DNA from: a bacterium
GTDB taxonomy: Bacteria > Planctomycetota > Planctomycetia > Pirellulales > Pirellulaceae
Direction of reading: 5' to 3'
NCBI GenBank assembly: GCA_030430075.1
Contig: JAUIGN010000027.1
Coordinates: 1-64,000 of the forward strand
Length of the DNA stretch: 64,000 nt
A model generated the notes under the pieces. It worked only from the letters and a program-made list of their open reading frames with translations. It was not told the origin of the DNA and ran no database searches. This document shows, piece by piece, positions 8,752-17,340 of the stretch. A program made the position numbers and the translations under genes. Numbering within the stretch: position 1 is the stretch's first letter; each line of letters opens with the position of its first letter.

Positions 8752-9447
8752 CTACGGCAGTTCGAGGTCGAGCCGACGCTGCTTCGGCTTGCCAGGAATC
8801 GCGGCTAATTCGATCGCATCAACTCGACCCGGCTGTTCGGGGAGTTCTGTGATCGATCCCTTCGCAGCTTGCCAAAACGTAACCGGATCCATTTGCAGAA
8901 TGCGACGGATGGCGTAGGCCTGCTGGGCAGTGAGTTGGTCAAGAAAGGCTCTCCGCGTCGATCTCTTGGCCATCGTCACCAGTGGACGATATCGCTTTCC
9001 CAGCAATTGTTTCATCCGCTGCCGCTGCTCGAATCTCAGGTTGTATCGACTTCCCTCCTTAAAGACGTACAAGATCCGCTGGGGATCGACGGGATCATTG
9101 GGACGTAGAGGCAGGATGCACGGGCCGGCTCCCCAATGTTTGTTTCTTGTCGCCTGTAGCCCTTCCCCAATTCCGCAAACGGCGAACGCTTCGTCGAAAT
9201 CGATGCGTACCGTGGGGCTTCTGCGTTCCGCAGCCTCGGTTTCGGGGAGACGGGGATCGGCAATATGCATCTGGATGTCGAAATTCGCGAGAGCCGCATC
9301 AACCAGCGTCTTCGCAAAGATCGCTGTCTGCTCTGCCCGCATTCGAAACGCTTCATCGCCTTCGCCTGGCAGCCGGAGGTTACGCACCGCGACGAAGAAA
9401 ATAGGTTGGCAGACGACGGGCACCAGATCGCCGGCTGAGTTGCTCAA
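8752..9447 (-). CDS. Hypothetical protein, possible 5' frameshift
   Basis: This 231-residue protein of unknown family has a conserved-looking body (for example ILYVFKEGSRYNLRF and a basic C-terminal third) but no motif I can place. The frame opens at TTG without a ribosome site. In the next frame an ATG at 9499 begins MAKQPLFFPATRPRF and leads directly into this sequence after a +1 step near 9434, which would give a more natural N-terminus. The leader of that ATG is pyrimidine-rich like those of other genes in this region. The gene may therefore carry a one-base frameshift or sequencing error. First of a series of leftward accessory genes. Confidence 0.6.
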   Translation of the reverse strand: MSNSAGDLVPVVCQPIFFVAVRNLRLPGEGDEAFRMRAEQTAIFAKTLVDAALANFDIQMHIADPRLPETEAAERRSPTVRIDFDEAFAVCGIGEGLQATRNKHWGAGPCILPLRPNDPVDPQRILYVFKEGSRYNLRFEQRQRMKQLLGKRYRPLVTMAKRSTRRAFLDQLTAQQAYAIRRILQMDPVTFWQAAKGSITELPEQPGRVDAIELAAIPGKPKQRRLDLELP

Positions 9448-9545
9448 GCTCCTTGAAACGTGGTCGCGTTGCCGGGAAGAAGAGCGGCTGCTTGGCCATG
9501 GCGAGAAATAGACTGCCGTGTGCCGTTTGATGTGGCAAGCAAAAG

Positions 9546-9998
9546 ATGACGATTATCTGCGAACGCGATTCGCTTGCAGGTGACTATAAATTGTGGCAAT
9601 CTGCCGGGCGAATGCCTCGAAACGAAAAGTCGCCAAGCAAAGGCCCCAGAATTCCAATGCGGGCGGAACTCGAATCACGCTTCCACGCGAAGATCGTCAC
9701 GTACGAGGATGACGGACGCGAGAAGCCAGGCGGAATGTGCGGCTGCTGCGGCGGCGGGCCTGACGTATCGCCTTCGTGGAGATCCGAGCCGTGGTACGTG
9801 TACCGCGCCGGCTTCTGTGATTCGGACGGCGTCTATTTTTCGATGCTGTGCGAGGGTTGCCTCGAAGAAATCCAAGATGCCAACGCGCATCGACCGCAAA
9901 CGGAGCGTGATGAGATCGCCCGTGAAATCACCAAATTGCTAGGCGATGATCTCGATGGGGCGCAGACGATGATGGACGATTTTGGTCTGGACCGGTGA
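9546..9998 (+). CDS. Hypothetical zinc-binding protein
   Basis: This 150-residue protein has a cysteine pair cluster CGCC near residue 66 and CEGC near 103, spacing that suggests one bound zinc ion, with an acidic C-terminus. It reads rightward, against its neighbours. The first 35 codons are less protein-like, so translation may begin at one of the later ATGs (MPRNEK or MRAELE). Function unknown. Confidence 0.6.
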   Translation: MTIICERDSLAGDYKLWQSAGRMPRNEKSPSKGPRIPMRAELESRFHAKIVTYEDDGREKPGGMCGCCGGGPDVSPSWRSEPWYVYRAGFCDSDGVYFSMLCEGCLEEIQDANAHRPQTERDEIAREITKLLGDDLDGAQTMMDDFGLDR

Positions 9999-10047
9999 TT
10001 GGATCGATTCTGTTCTGCTTATTCCGCTTGGAATCGCTCGTGCCGAT

Positions 10048-10590
10048 TCACGAGATTTTCTCTTCGCCGAACAGCAGCAGTTGGCGTGCGTCGGTCTGAT
10101 GCGACTTTCGCAACCAGGCAAGCTGCTCGCCGATCCCCTTTCCGGCGAGCGGTGTCTCGAACTCGTAGCTGTCTTGGCCGCGTTCGCGACATTCATAAAA
10201 GCCAAACAGATAATCACGCGACGCCAGCAGCACGACCCTAGGTCGTGTCACCGCGACGACAAAGCCGCAGCGGTTCTTCCCAAACGTGCAGTACTCGATC
10301 CACCGGCTGCGAAAATGCAACTGGATCTGCCGCGCCCGCCAGCGACGGGTGTCCGCGTCGAGCTGTCGCAGCGAGAGCTCATACGGCTCGGTAATCTGGC
10401 CGGGCTCCAGGATCAGGTGCTTGGCCGAGGCAATCCAGTACGCATCCGCATGGGTCTCCGCCCACTGGCGACAAGCCGTAAACAGCGGGCCAGTGTAAAG
10501 CTCCCGCGCCGCGCAGGCCTGGTTACGCTTCTGCTTCCCGCAGCCAATCAGCGCAAGCGTGGCCGTTGGGGATTCACGATCAGGCTTCAC
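10048..10590 (-). CDS. DUF6884-like protein
   Basis: The product starts TLALIGCGKQKR then AARELYTGPLF, a pattern I recognise from the DUF6884 family, found in phages, plasmids and genomic islands. Residues after 40 read WIASAKHLILEPGQ and a tyrosine-rich core. I start it at GTG because that GTG overlaps the stop of the upstream gene by four bases (GTGA), and the extension further upstream is only a shadow of that gene. The product is about 180 residues. Biochemical role unknown; the family is sometimes near DNA-modification genes. Confidence 0.75.
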   Translation of the reverse strand: MKPDRESPTATLALIGCGKQKRNQACAARELYTGPLFTACRQWAETHADAYWIASAKHLILEPGQITEPYELSLRQLDADTRRWRARQIQLHFRSRWIEYCTFGKNRCGFVVAVTRPRVVLLASRDYLFGFYECRERGQDSYEFETPLAGKGIGEQLAWLRKSHQTDARQLLLFGEEKIS

Positions 10591-11000
10591 TCGGTAATGG
10601 GAAGATCGCGACGACGAAGGTTGGTACGAACATAGTCTGCGAAATAATGGGCGTGAGGTGGAATCGAGCTCTGGTTCCACGCCACCACAATCTCCGCCCG
10701 CACCGCCGCCGAAACCCCGGCCAGATTGCGGCGAGCCCATCGCCACTGCCTCGCGGCCAGGTCACGATGTTCCTGATCATCATTGAGCAGCCGCCCGTCG
10801 AAGTACGCAATGCGTTCCTCCGGTGTCGGTTGCTCCGCAGCCACCTGGTCGGCCCACAAGGGAAACCGCTCCCGCTCCCGCCTCAATGCCGTCTTCGCTG
10901 CCGTCAGTCGGCGCGGCGTGATCCCCCGCGGAGTTGGCCTGTGCCGGATCGAGTGACGGATTGGCAATGGTAAGGAGTCAAAGAAATTATCGGAGTTCAC
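10587..11000 (-). CDS. Hypothetical protein coupled to the DUF6884-like gene
   Basis: This 137-residue protein is rich in Arg and Trp (for example RQWRWARRNLAG), begins with GTG and overlaps the next gene by four bases. It has no recognisable domain or membrane segment. Its regular codon use and tight spacing between the Gp88-like and DUF6884-like genes make it a real member of the leftward operon. Confidence 0.7.
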   Translation of the reverse strand: MNSDNFFDSLPLPIRHSIRHRPTPRGITPRRLTAAKTALRRERERFPLWADQVAAEQPTPEERIAYFDGRLLNDDQEHRDLAARQWRWARRNLAGVSAAVRAEIVVAWNQSSIPPHAHYFADYVRTNLRRRDLPITE

Positions 11001-11003
11001 GCA

Positions 11004-11702
11004 TCAGTGCAGGTAATAGGCAACATTGTCCACGTCCCGGTCCCAGCAGGCGCGGCAGGATCCGCAAACGTTGCCCTGCTCGGGCGCCGGGCAGATGTGC
11101 GTTCCCGCCGGCGGTTCCTTGGTGATCACCATCGATGTCTGAGGCGACCAAGCCGGCGGCGGGGAATCGACCATGTTGGCCGAGACGCGAATGGTCAGAT
11201 TCTCCGGCCGGGGAACACCCAGCGACTTGACGATTTCGTACTCCCGCGTCGGCAGCCAGTGGCGGATGTCGGGCGTGTGACGAGCCACCTCGCAGATGTT
11301 GAAAAGATGATTCCCCGCCGCCAGATCCCCCGAATCAAACCAGCGAAAGTAACGTCCCACATGCCAGCGAATCAACAGCACCATCGCCGGCACCCAGAGC
11401 GGATGAGCGAGCCCCTCGTAGCGTTGTTCCAGCTTCCGCTGCACGCGTTGAAAATTGTAGCGCCCGCTGGTGGCGTAACAGGCGGCACAGACCGAGCCCT
11501 TGACCTGCATCAACGTGGAACCGACGTTGCATCGGGAAGCAGGCAGGCCCCAGGCCGCCTCGGGCATCTTGCTGGGCCGCGAAAGCCCGCCAGTGATGCG
11601 TTCCGCCAGGCGATTCCTGGCCACGGCGCCCAGGTCCCGGTCCAGATCACCGCGATAACGCTCGATTTCCGGCAGCCACTCTTGAGACGCCGGCTGCTTC
11701 AT
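11004..11702 (-). CDS. Gp88-like phage/plasmid protein with cysteine clusters
   Basis: The 232-residue protein resembles the Gp88 family first named in mycobacteriophages. Its hallmarks are CAACYATSGRY near residues 71-81, RWFDSGDL near 119, and LPTREYEIV near 148. A C-terminal CGSCRACW cluster follows an upstream ICP. The cysteines could hold zinc or an iron-sulfur cluster. The gene overlaps the upstream gene by four bases and is followed three bases later by the next coding start, so it is in a compact operon. Typical cargo of conjugative or phage-derived elements; activity unknown. Confidence 0.8.
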   Translation of the reverse strand: MKQPASQEWLPEIERYRGDLDRDLGAVARNRLAERITGGLSRPSKMPEAAWGLPASRCNVGSTLMQVKGSVCAACYATSGRYNFQRVQRKLEQRYEGLAHPLWVPAMVLLIRWHVGRYFRWFDSGDLAAGNHLFNICEVARHTPDIRHWLPTREYEIVKSLGVPRPENLTIRVSANMVDSPPPAWSPQTSMVITKEPPAGTHICPAPEQGNVCGSCRACWDRDVDNVAYYLH

Positions 11703-12331
11703 TGGCGGCGGTTGGTAACGCAGCGCGGCGGCGTTGATGTGGCATGCCTCGTGCTTGAAGATATGAGTACGTGCCGCTCCCGTTCCGATTCAACTTCCAG
11801 CTCCAAAGTCGGGTAGATCTGACCAACTGCAAACCAGATCCCCTGCCCGCGATCACCAAAGCGAACCCGAACCTCCTGCCGCGCGTGCGAGATCCCGAAC
11901 ACCTCGCCGATCTCCACACGATCCTGACGAAAAAACACCTCAACCGTGTCACCCCGACGAATCACAAAGCGATGCGGCGGGCCATCAATGTCATCACGCA
12001 GCCGGTCGACCGTGATCGTGTCCCGATCCTCCTCGGGCAGCGGCCAGTCGTAGTGCGCTGCGCCATCAAAGGTGAATTGCCGGTCCGGCCGCACCAGCGG
12101 CGGAGCCGCTGGGTGAGATTTCGCCTCAGAAGAAGAAGTTGGTTCAACCGTGCTCTCGCCCGCATCACCCGCTTGCTGGAGACACGCCCGCACGCGAGGT
12201 CGCAGGTCCTCAGCAATCTCGGCCACGACCTCCTCGTCAGCACCCCGGCGCACCCCCGCTCCTTTCACCTGAGGAGATATTTCACCGGGACGATCCTCGT
12301 CCCCAAACTGCAGCGAAAGCTGACGCGACAT
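11699..12331 (-). CDS. Hypothetical protein
   Basis: This 210-residue protein begins MSRQLSLQFGDE. A low-complexity linker of Pro, Ser and Glu covers residues about 60-90, and the folded-looking C-terminal half (RGDTVEVFFRQDRVEIGEV) resembles a small beta-barrel. I prefer this ATG to one 25 codons upstream because the family-like sequence starts here and the leader (CTTCCTGCCCT) matches the pyrimidine-rich leaders of neighbours. The last bases overlap the Gp88-like gene start. Function unknown. Confidence 0.65.
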   Translation of the reverse strand: MSRQLSLQFGDEDRPGEISPQVKGAGVRRGADEEVVAEIAEDLRPRVRACLQQAGDAGESTVEPTSSSEAKSHPAAPPLVRPDRQFTFDGAAHYDWPLPEEDRDTITVDRLRDDIDGPPHRFVIRRGDTVEVFFRQDRVEIGEVFGISHARQEVRVRFGDRGQGIWFAVGQIYPTLELEVESERERHVLISSSTRHATSTPPRCVTNRRQ

Positions 12332-12533
12332 AGGGCAGGAAGTCTGCCAGACCTTAGCGATTTCGCCAAGCGGAAAACTGTTTTTTGGCCGATTGTTGGC
12401 GACCATCCACTCCAGCGTGCGGGTGTCGGGAGCGCATCGACGGCGAGCCTTTGGGCGTCATCGGACCAACTGCGTCCCGAACTCCCGCTGCAGTGCTCAC
12501 GACCACAACGTCCGGGGGTTGGTACGGAGTCGC

Positions 12534-12571
12534 GACCAAAAAGAAAGCCCCGCTGCCGAAACAACGGGGCT
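12534..12571 (-). terminator. Rho-independent terminator
   Basis: On the minus strand the stem is GCCCCG...CGGGGC with a 12-base loop, immediately followed by the T-rich run TTTCTTTTTGG. It lies five bases after the stop of the small gene ending at 12576, ending that transcript before the operon that follows. Confidence 0.75.
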
Positions 12572-12575
12572 CGCT

Positions 12576-12851
12576 TCAGCGACAGTGAAGATACCTCGAT
12601 AGGACGTGATATTCCTCTTTGGTAACATCCTGAACCCAGGGATCTTTGTACAGGCGATCGTCGTATGCCCATTCGCAGAACGTGCGATCGGTCGACTCCC
12701 CCGACATGCCCCCGCTGCTCTCCTGACAGAACGCCAGAACCTCCCGCGTATAGTCGTCCTGCGTGAGATTCTGACGCAGTTCGTAAATCACGTACTCCTG
12801 TTCGCCGCTGCAAACTTCGATGGAGCACAAGTGGTAGGTGGTGTTTCCCAT
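12576..12851 (-). CDS. Small acidic hypothetical protein
   Basis: The 91-residue product (MGNTTYHLCSIEVCSGEQ at its start) has no recognised domain. I start it at this ATG rather than upstream because the preceding frame is low in information and the leader matches the group motif (TTCTTTCTCCC about 8 bases before the ATG). It is followed by a good terminator, so it is probably a single-gene transcript. Confidence 0.65.
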   Translation of the reverse strand: MGNTTYHLCSIEVCSGEQEYVIYELRQNLTQDDYTREVLAFCQESSGGMSGESTDRTFCEWAYDDRLYKDPWVQDVTKEEYHVLSRYLHCR

Positions 12852-13231
12852 GATGAAAGGGAGAAAGAAATAAAACGGCCCCGGATTGTTCCGCAGCCGC
12901 CCGCGTGGCACAGCCCGAAGGCCAGGTGGAGCCACGCAGCGGACTACCTGGCCGAGGGTGTAGGCTGGAGAGGCTGCGAGCAATTCCGCAACCATCCTTC
13001 GCAAGCCGCAGGTGACAATTGGGCTCGTACCCGCAACGGCGTGGGCCCAAAAAACCCGCATCGCAAAGCTGCGGCACGCCGGACAGATTCCATTCCGGTT
13101 GCGCGGTCAGACAGCACCGGGATCCTCACCGATGATGGCTTCAATCCAATCGCGGACCGCATACGGATGATCGAGGCCAGCTTCTCGCACTTGGCGAATT
13201 CGCTTCTGCGTAAATTGCATGCGACCCGCTA

Positions 13232-14556
13232 GGGGCGTCCGAAAAATAACTTCCCGATTTCCTTAAGTTGTTTATGCTGATAGGGAAACAGATCGCGTTA
13301 CTCTTGGTGACGGAGGAAGCTATGGATCCCTATTCGCCAGAAGTCTGGAAACATATGAAGGCCTTCTACGTGTCACTTTCCGAGAAGGATCGTCGACGCT
13401 ATGCAGCGGTCGAGGCGGAGAAGTTGGGGCACGGTGGTGTCGAGTGCATTGCCCATGGTTTGGGCTGTGACCCAAAGACGATTCGAGAAGGTCGTAGCGA
13501 CGTGGAACGACTTCCCGAAGACGAAGCGGGACAACGGATACGAAAAAAGGGGGGGCCGTCATCGAGCTAGCGATGCAATGCCAACATTGAAGGATAACCT
13601 GCTTGAAATAGTGAGCGATCATACCGCAGGCGATCCGATGCGTGAGGACGTGATTTGGACGTACCTCTCAAGCACAGAGATTGCTCAGCGTTTGGAGCGA
13701 CGCGGGACTCCAGTCTGTCCCGACACTGTGAGAGGGTTGCTGGACGAATTCGGCTTCCATCAGCGACAAGCAGAAAAAACCAAAGCGATGGGTGAGCATC
13801 CTTGCCGTAACGAGCAATTCGAAAACATTGCCGATCTCAAGGAACAGTACCTCGATTCTCCGAATCCAATCATCAGCATGGATACGAAAAAGAAGGAGCT
13901 TTGGGGCGAGTTCTTCCGCGACGGACACGCTTATTCCACGGGGCCAAATCGCGTTTTCGATCACGATTTCCCCAGCTATGCCGAAGGCAAGATCATCCCG
14001 CATGGGTTGTACGATGTGAAGCGTAACGCAGGTCACATTACCTTGGGCAACAGTCACGACACCAGCCAATTCGCTTGTGACAGTTTTAAATTGTGGTGGC
14101 GCCGCCATGGCGAGCGGTCCTACCCTAAGGCCACATCGATCCTGATGTTGTGCGATAGTGGCGGAAGCAATAACTGCCGTCATCATATCTTCAAAGAAGA
14201 CTTGCAACGACTTGTCAACCGAATCAACATCCCGATTCGCGTGGCCCACTACCCGACACATTGCTCGAAATATAACCCGATCGAACACCGATTGTTTCCA
14301 CATGTTCAGCGGGCATGGAATGGTGTGATCTTTCGCACGTGGGAAATTGTCACAACATGCCTGCGCCGCGTCTGGACAAGCACTGGCTTGAAACTGACAT
14401 ACGCTGTGCTCGCCAAACCCTACCAGCTCAAACGCAAGGCCTCGACCTGCTTCCTTGAAGCATCCCCAATCCAGTTTGAAAACCAATTACCATGCTGGAA
14501 CTACACGGCCGTTCCTACTGACTACTGATTCTGGGAAGTTATTTTTCGGACGCCCC
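13232..14556 (+). mobile_element. ISAzo13-type insertion sequence, complete
   Basis: The element is 1325 bp with perfect 24-bp terminal inverted repeats that begin GGGGCGTCCG, flanked by TA on both sides (13230-13231 and 14557-14558). The original target reads GCTAGC, so TA is the likely target duplication. It holds one transposase gene in two frames. The intact ends suggest a recent insertion. Confidence 0.88.
13322..14528 (+). CDS. ISAzo13-type ('Rhodopirellula') transposase, two-frame
   Basis: The N-terminal part (starting MDPYSPEVW, with a helix-turn-helix around ECIAHGLGCDPKTI) is in one frame and ends at 13570. The catalytic part continues in the next frame: TAGDPMREDVIW, SMDTKKKELWG (first catalytic Asp), LCDSGGSN (second) and KYNPIEHRLF (Glu), the pattern of the ISAzo13/PF07592 DDE domain. 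The crossing point is a run A6G7 at 13543-13555, where skipping one base joins the frames as IRKKGG-RHRASDAM. This could be programmed or transcriptional slippage, or a homopolymer error. About 400 residues when joined, a normal length. Confidence 0.85.
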
Positions 14557-14859
14557 TAGCTCTCGGATCGTAATCCGATAGCGTCGCATCAGCGCGCAAA
14601 TCTGCGGACCAGTAAGCTGGCGGCTGGCTTCTACCGCCGCCTGAATATCCGCCGGCAGAATGTCGGGTTTCACGAGGGCGATTGGTAACAGGAAGGCTCA
14701 AGCGGCGCGCTGGGCTGCATTCAGGTGCGGGCGCCGTCGTCTTGGGACCGAGTCTGCCTGGGCTCCTGGCGCGCCGTCAAGCAAACCACTGCAAAAAAGC
14801 ACGGCGATTTTGGTCGTTCCGTGTTTGACAAGTCGCTATTTCACTGGCAACGTGTCCAC

Positions 14860-15150
14860 ATGACGGACCGCCTCGAACTAACACCACAGGAACCACCACT
14901 CGACCACCCCGATTCCTGCAACCGCTTTCTGCCGAGCCAGGACAAGCCGTTGCTCGCGACGCCGGGAGCAATCGAGCAATTCAGCCTGGAAACCATCGTC
15001 GCCTGCCTTCGCGTACTGCAACAAAAGGCGGCGCAGCATGATGGCATTGATTACTTGCAAGTTTTCGAATCCCCGGAAGGTGAACGATTGTGGTTCATCG
15101 AAGACGGCGAAGGCGGCGCGATCACGGCGATGCTTCCAGAAGATTATTGA
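14860..15150 (+). CDS. Small acidic hypothetical protein
   Basis: The 96-residue product starts MTDRLELTPQEPPL and has a compact C-terminal half (GIDYLQVFESPEGERLWFIE). No domain is recognised. The start was chosen because the frame upstream of this ATG reads like non-coding sequence. It stands alone on the plus strand between the insertion sequence and the TIR gene. Confidence 0.6.
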   Translation: MTDRLELTPQEPPLDHPDSCNRFLPSQDKPLLATPGAIEQFSLETIVACLRVLQQKAAQHDGIDYLQVFESPEGERLWFIEDGEGGAITAMLPEDY

Positions 15151-15339
15151 CGTCAGTAGGTGGCCTCGAAGCACAATCCGAAATTGGAGGGCAGACGTGA
15201 CCCGCGATCACGAATTAGGACGATTGCGGAGCTCACTGCCCCTTGTTTTCGCTCGAAGTATGCCGACCATCGAGCCCCGCGGGCTGGTGTCCGATCGTGG
15301 CGACGCCCAATAATCAGGGTTCCGTTCGGTGAGCTACGA

Positions 15340-16305
15340 CTAGTTGCCCCCGGTTCTGCGTTCAGCGCTCTTGCTGATGGCTACCTGCAAGACTTTCTCT
15401 ATTTTTGTTTTCGCTGTCGCAGAATTGAAGGCATTACGAAGCGCATCGACCAGGTCTTCATCGTCCTCTATTTCGTGGACCGTCTTATCTTCCGTCGTTA
15501 AATACTCCGTCAGGTTGACTGGATATCCCAACCCAAACGTCCCCTTAGGCTCGCGACTGTACGCGAACTCCAGGAGTGTCAATTCGTAATTCAGAAGGGG
15601 GACAATCATTTTCAGGATTCCCCCATTGACGTTTTTCTCAATTACCAGTTGGACAAGGTCACTTTTGACAAGCTTGGCGGCCTCCCGTTCAATATTGTCG
15701 ACGACGGTAATGGCATCGAGCACGGGATCGATGTGCTCATCTGTGATGATCGCATCGGCCACGGGCTGGATTCGAATTTCTTCAGTCATTTTACGGCCTG
15801 TCGTTTGCCGCGTGTTCCGGTCCGTATCCGAGTCGATTCTCTCTCGCGCTCCTGCTTCTCGAATACTTTCCTTAATCATTGTGCAGGGTGCACCGACGGA
15901 CGATCGCAGGTTTCCCGACGAATGAAGTTGGTAGTCGGCGATCGTGACGCCAGCAAGATCCGAGGGGAGCTTCATGTCTGCCCCGCGGTCAAATATCACA
16001 AATGTCCGATCTCGCCCAATTCTACCAATGAACAGTCCGAGTTCGATCAGCACATTATCTCGGGCTGATTGCTGCGTCTTCTCGCGTGACGTGATCAAAT
16101 CATCCGGCGTCAACACCAGCACTGCGAAGTCGAAGTCGTTCACTCGTTGCGCAAGCGACTCAAGTGTCCCTTTTGCTAGGCCGAACACACCCTGGCTCCA
16201 AATAACCACTTCGCATACACGATCAAGGTTAACTTGAATCGCTTCGGCGATTTCCAACCCTTCTGAAGACGATCCAATGAATACTACGGGTCGGCGATCA
16301 GTCAT
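15340..16305 (-). CDS. TIR-domain (PF10137-type) protein, predicted NADase effector
   Basis: Residues 6-140 match the TIR-like nucleotide-binding family seen in CBASS/Pycsar effectors (CAP12-like): VFIGSSSEGLEIA at 8-20, IWSQGVF, VLVLTPDDL and RDNVLIELGLFIG, whose Glu at 88 is the expected catalytic residue. The C-terminal half (about 190-320) is an uncharacterised domain that could sense a signal. No cyclase or other partner gene is adjacent, so it seems to be a stand-alone effector. I start at MTDRRPV; an ATG five codons upstream is also possible. Likely role: NAD+ depletion during phage attack (inference). Confidence 0.8.
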   Translation of the reverse strand: MTDRRPVVFIGSSSEGLEIAEAIQVNLDRVCEVVIWSQGVFGLAKGTLESLAQRVNDFDFAVLVLTPDDLITSREKTQQSARDNVLIELGLFIGRIGRDRTFVIFDRGADMKLPSDLAGVTIADYQLHSSGNLRSSVGAPCTMIKESIREAGARERIDSDTDRNTRQTTGRKMTEEIRIQPVADAIITDEHIDPVLDAITVVDNIEREAAKLVKSDLVQLVIEKNVNGGILKMIVPLLNYELTLLEFAYSREPKGTFGLGYPVNLTEYLTTEDKTVHEIEDDEDLVDALRNAFNSATAKTKIEKVLQVAISKSAERRTGGN

Positions 16306-16573
16306 CTGGGCCTCCAGCATCGAATACCTCGTGCCAGGCCAAATCTTATGACATTTGTTCTCAGACTGCCACGGATGGATCCCGGTCACTTCGTCGTCGT
16401 GATTCACTGCAACAGAACAGAAAACTGGGGTTATCGGCCGCCAGGCAGGCAGCACACGGACAGCCTGGCGAGTTAAGGGGCTCGGTTGGGAGCCCTGGGA
16501 ACCACCCCACTCGATCCAAACTCGCTCGTAGACGCCAGAATTCTCATCCGATGTGTCCCGTGGGTGCTTGTGT

Positions 16574-16579
16574 TATAAT
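16574..16579 (+). promoter_or_regulatory. -10 element for a probable leaderless transcript
   Basis: A perfect TATAAT lies six bases before the ATG of the next gene. With normal spacing transcription would begin at or next to the ATG, giving a leaderless mRNA. No convincing -35 box is visible 17 bases upstream. Confidence 0.6.
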
Positions 16580-16585
16580 CCTGGC

Positions 16586-16876
16586 ATGAGCACCTCAGCA
16601 CCAGCCTCGGAAGCCGAAATCCTCGCTCGGATCATTGACCCGAACGAAAGCAGTCTGCCGGCTGACCTCGCACGTTCGATACTGACGTTTGAGTTTCCGC
16701 CCGAAGACCGCGACCGCATGAGTGTGCTCGCCGAGAAGGCCCGGCAGGGAACGTTGACTACGGAAGAACAAACTGAGATCGACTGTTACGAACGCGTCGG
16801 TAATTTCCTGTCGCTGCTCAAGTCCAAGGCCAGACGGTCTCTCAAACAGCTCACCGACCGTCCTGGCGACGCATGA
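16586..16876 (+). CDS. Small protein paired with HNH nuclease
   Basis: This 96-residue helical protein (start MSTSAPASEAEILARI) has a middle segment LAEKARQGTLTTEEQTEID like those of small proteins regularly encoded just before HNH endonuclease genes. It overlaps the HNH gene by four bases. It may control or neutralise the nuclease. The leaderless promoter arrangement supports this start. Confidence 0.75.
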   Translation: MSTSAPASEAEILARIIDPNESSLPADLARSILTFEFPPEDRDRMSVLAEKARQGTLTTEEQTEIDCYERVGNFLSLLKSKARRSLKQLTDRPGDA

Positions 16877-17307
16877 AGCGGGAACTTCGCGAACTTGTTT
16901 GGCGGCGTGCCGACGCTCAATGTGAGTACTGCCAGATGCCGCAGCAGTTCGTGGATTTATCACACGAGGTGGATCACATCATCGGTCAGCAGCACCGCGG
17001 TGCGACGGTCGCCGAAAACCTCGCCCTGGCTTGCTTCTCGTGCAATAAAAACAAAGGCCCAAACATCAGCAGCAAAGACCCCGAGACCGGCCAGACGGTC
17101 GAGTTGTTCAACCCGCGAGCTGACGCTTGGGCGGATCATTTTCGCTGGCAGGTGGCGATTCTGTTGGGCACAACCGCGGTCGGCAGGACGACGGTGGAGC
17201 TGCTGCGTATCAACGCCCTCGATCGCGTGCAACTTCGTCTCTCGCTGATCGAAGAAAGGGGGTTTCCGCCAAGCGATAATCGCGCGGCCGACCCACTCTC
17301 GAAATAG
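16873..17307 (+). CDS. HNH endonuclease
   Basis: A compact HNH nuclease of 144 residues. The zinc ligands are C17xxC20 and C54xxC57. The catalytic region is EVDHIIGQQHRG (residues 32-43) followed by ENLALACFSCNKNKG (49-62), the usual H-N-H ordering. The C-terminal helices are conserved in HNH proteins of cyanobacteria and planctomycetes. Translationally coupled to the small gene upstream. It could act in defence, in DNA repair or in element mobility; the sequence does not say which. Confidence 0.88.
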   Translation: MKRELRELVWRRADAQCEYCQMPQQFVDLSHEVDHIIGQQHRGATVAENLALACFSCNKNKGPNISSKDPETGQTVELFNPRADAWADHFRWQVAILLGTTAVGRTTVELLRINALDRVQLRLSLIEERGFPPSDNRAADPLSK

Positions 17308-17340
17308 GCCTGTGCGGAGCTCGCCCGAAAGGCAACTTGG

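Larger units (their letters stand above)
13107..14673 (-). pseudogene. HTH-domain gene interrupted by the insertion sequence
   Basis: Removing the insertion sequence and one copy of the TA duplication joins the flanks in frame, on the minus strand, into an open frame of about 78 codons from GTG to TGA. Its middle reads ALMRRYRITIRELAGRM and then KRIRQVREAGL, a helix-turn-helix like that of Cro/C1 (XRE) regulators, with a tail DWIEAIIGEDPGAV. The insertion falls between the E and L codons of RELAG. The gene was presumably a regulator of the accessory region and is now disrupted, probably recently since both halves remain open. Confidence 0.75.

Noticed and set aside
11007..12625. Long plus-strand frames opposite the Gp88-like operon
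   Set aside because: They lie opposite genes with recognisable domains and four-base overlaps; composition is Arg/Pro rich without motifs.
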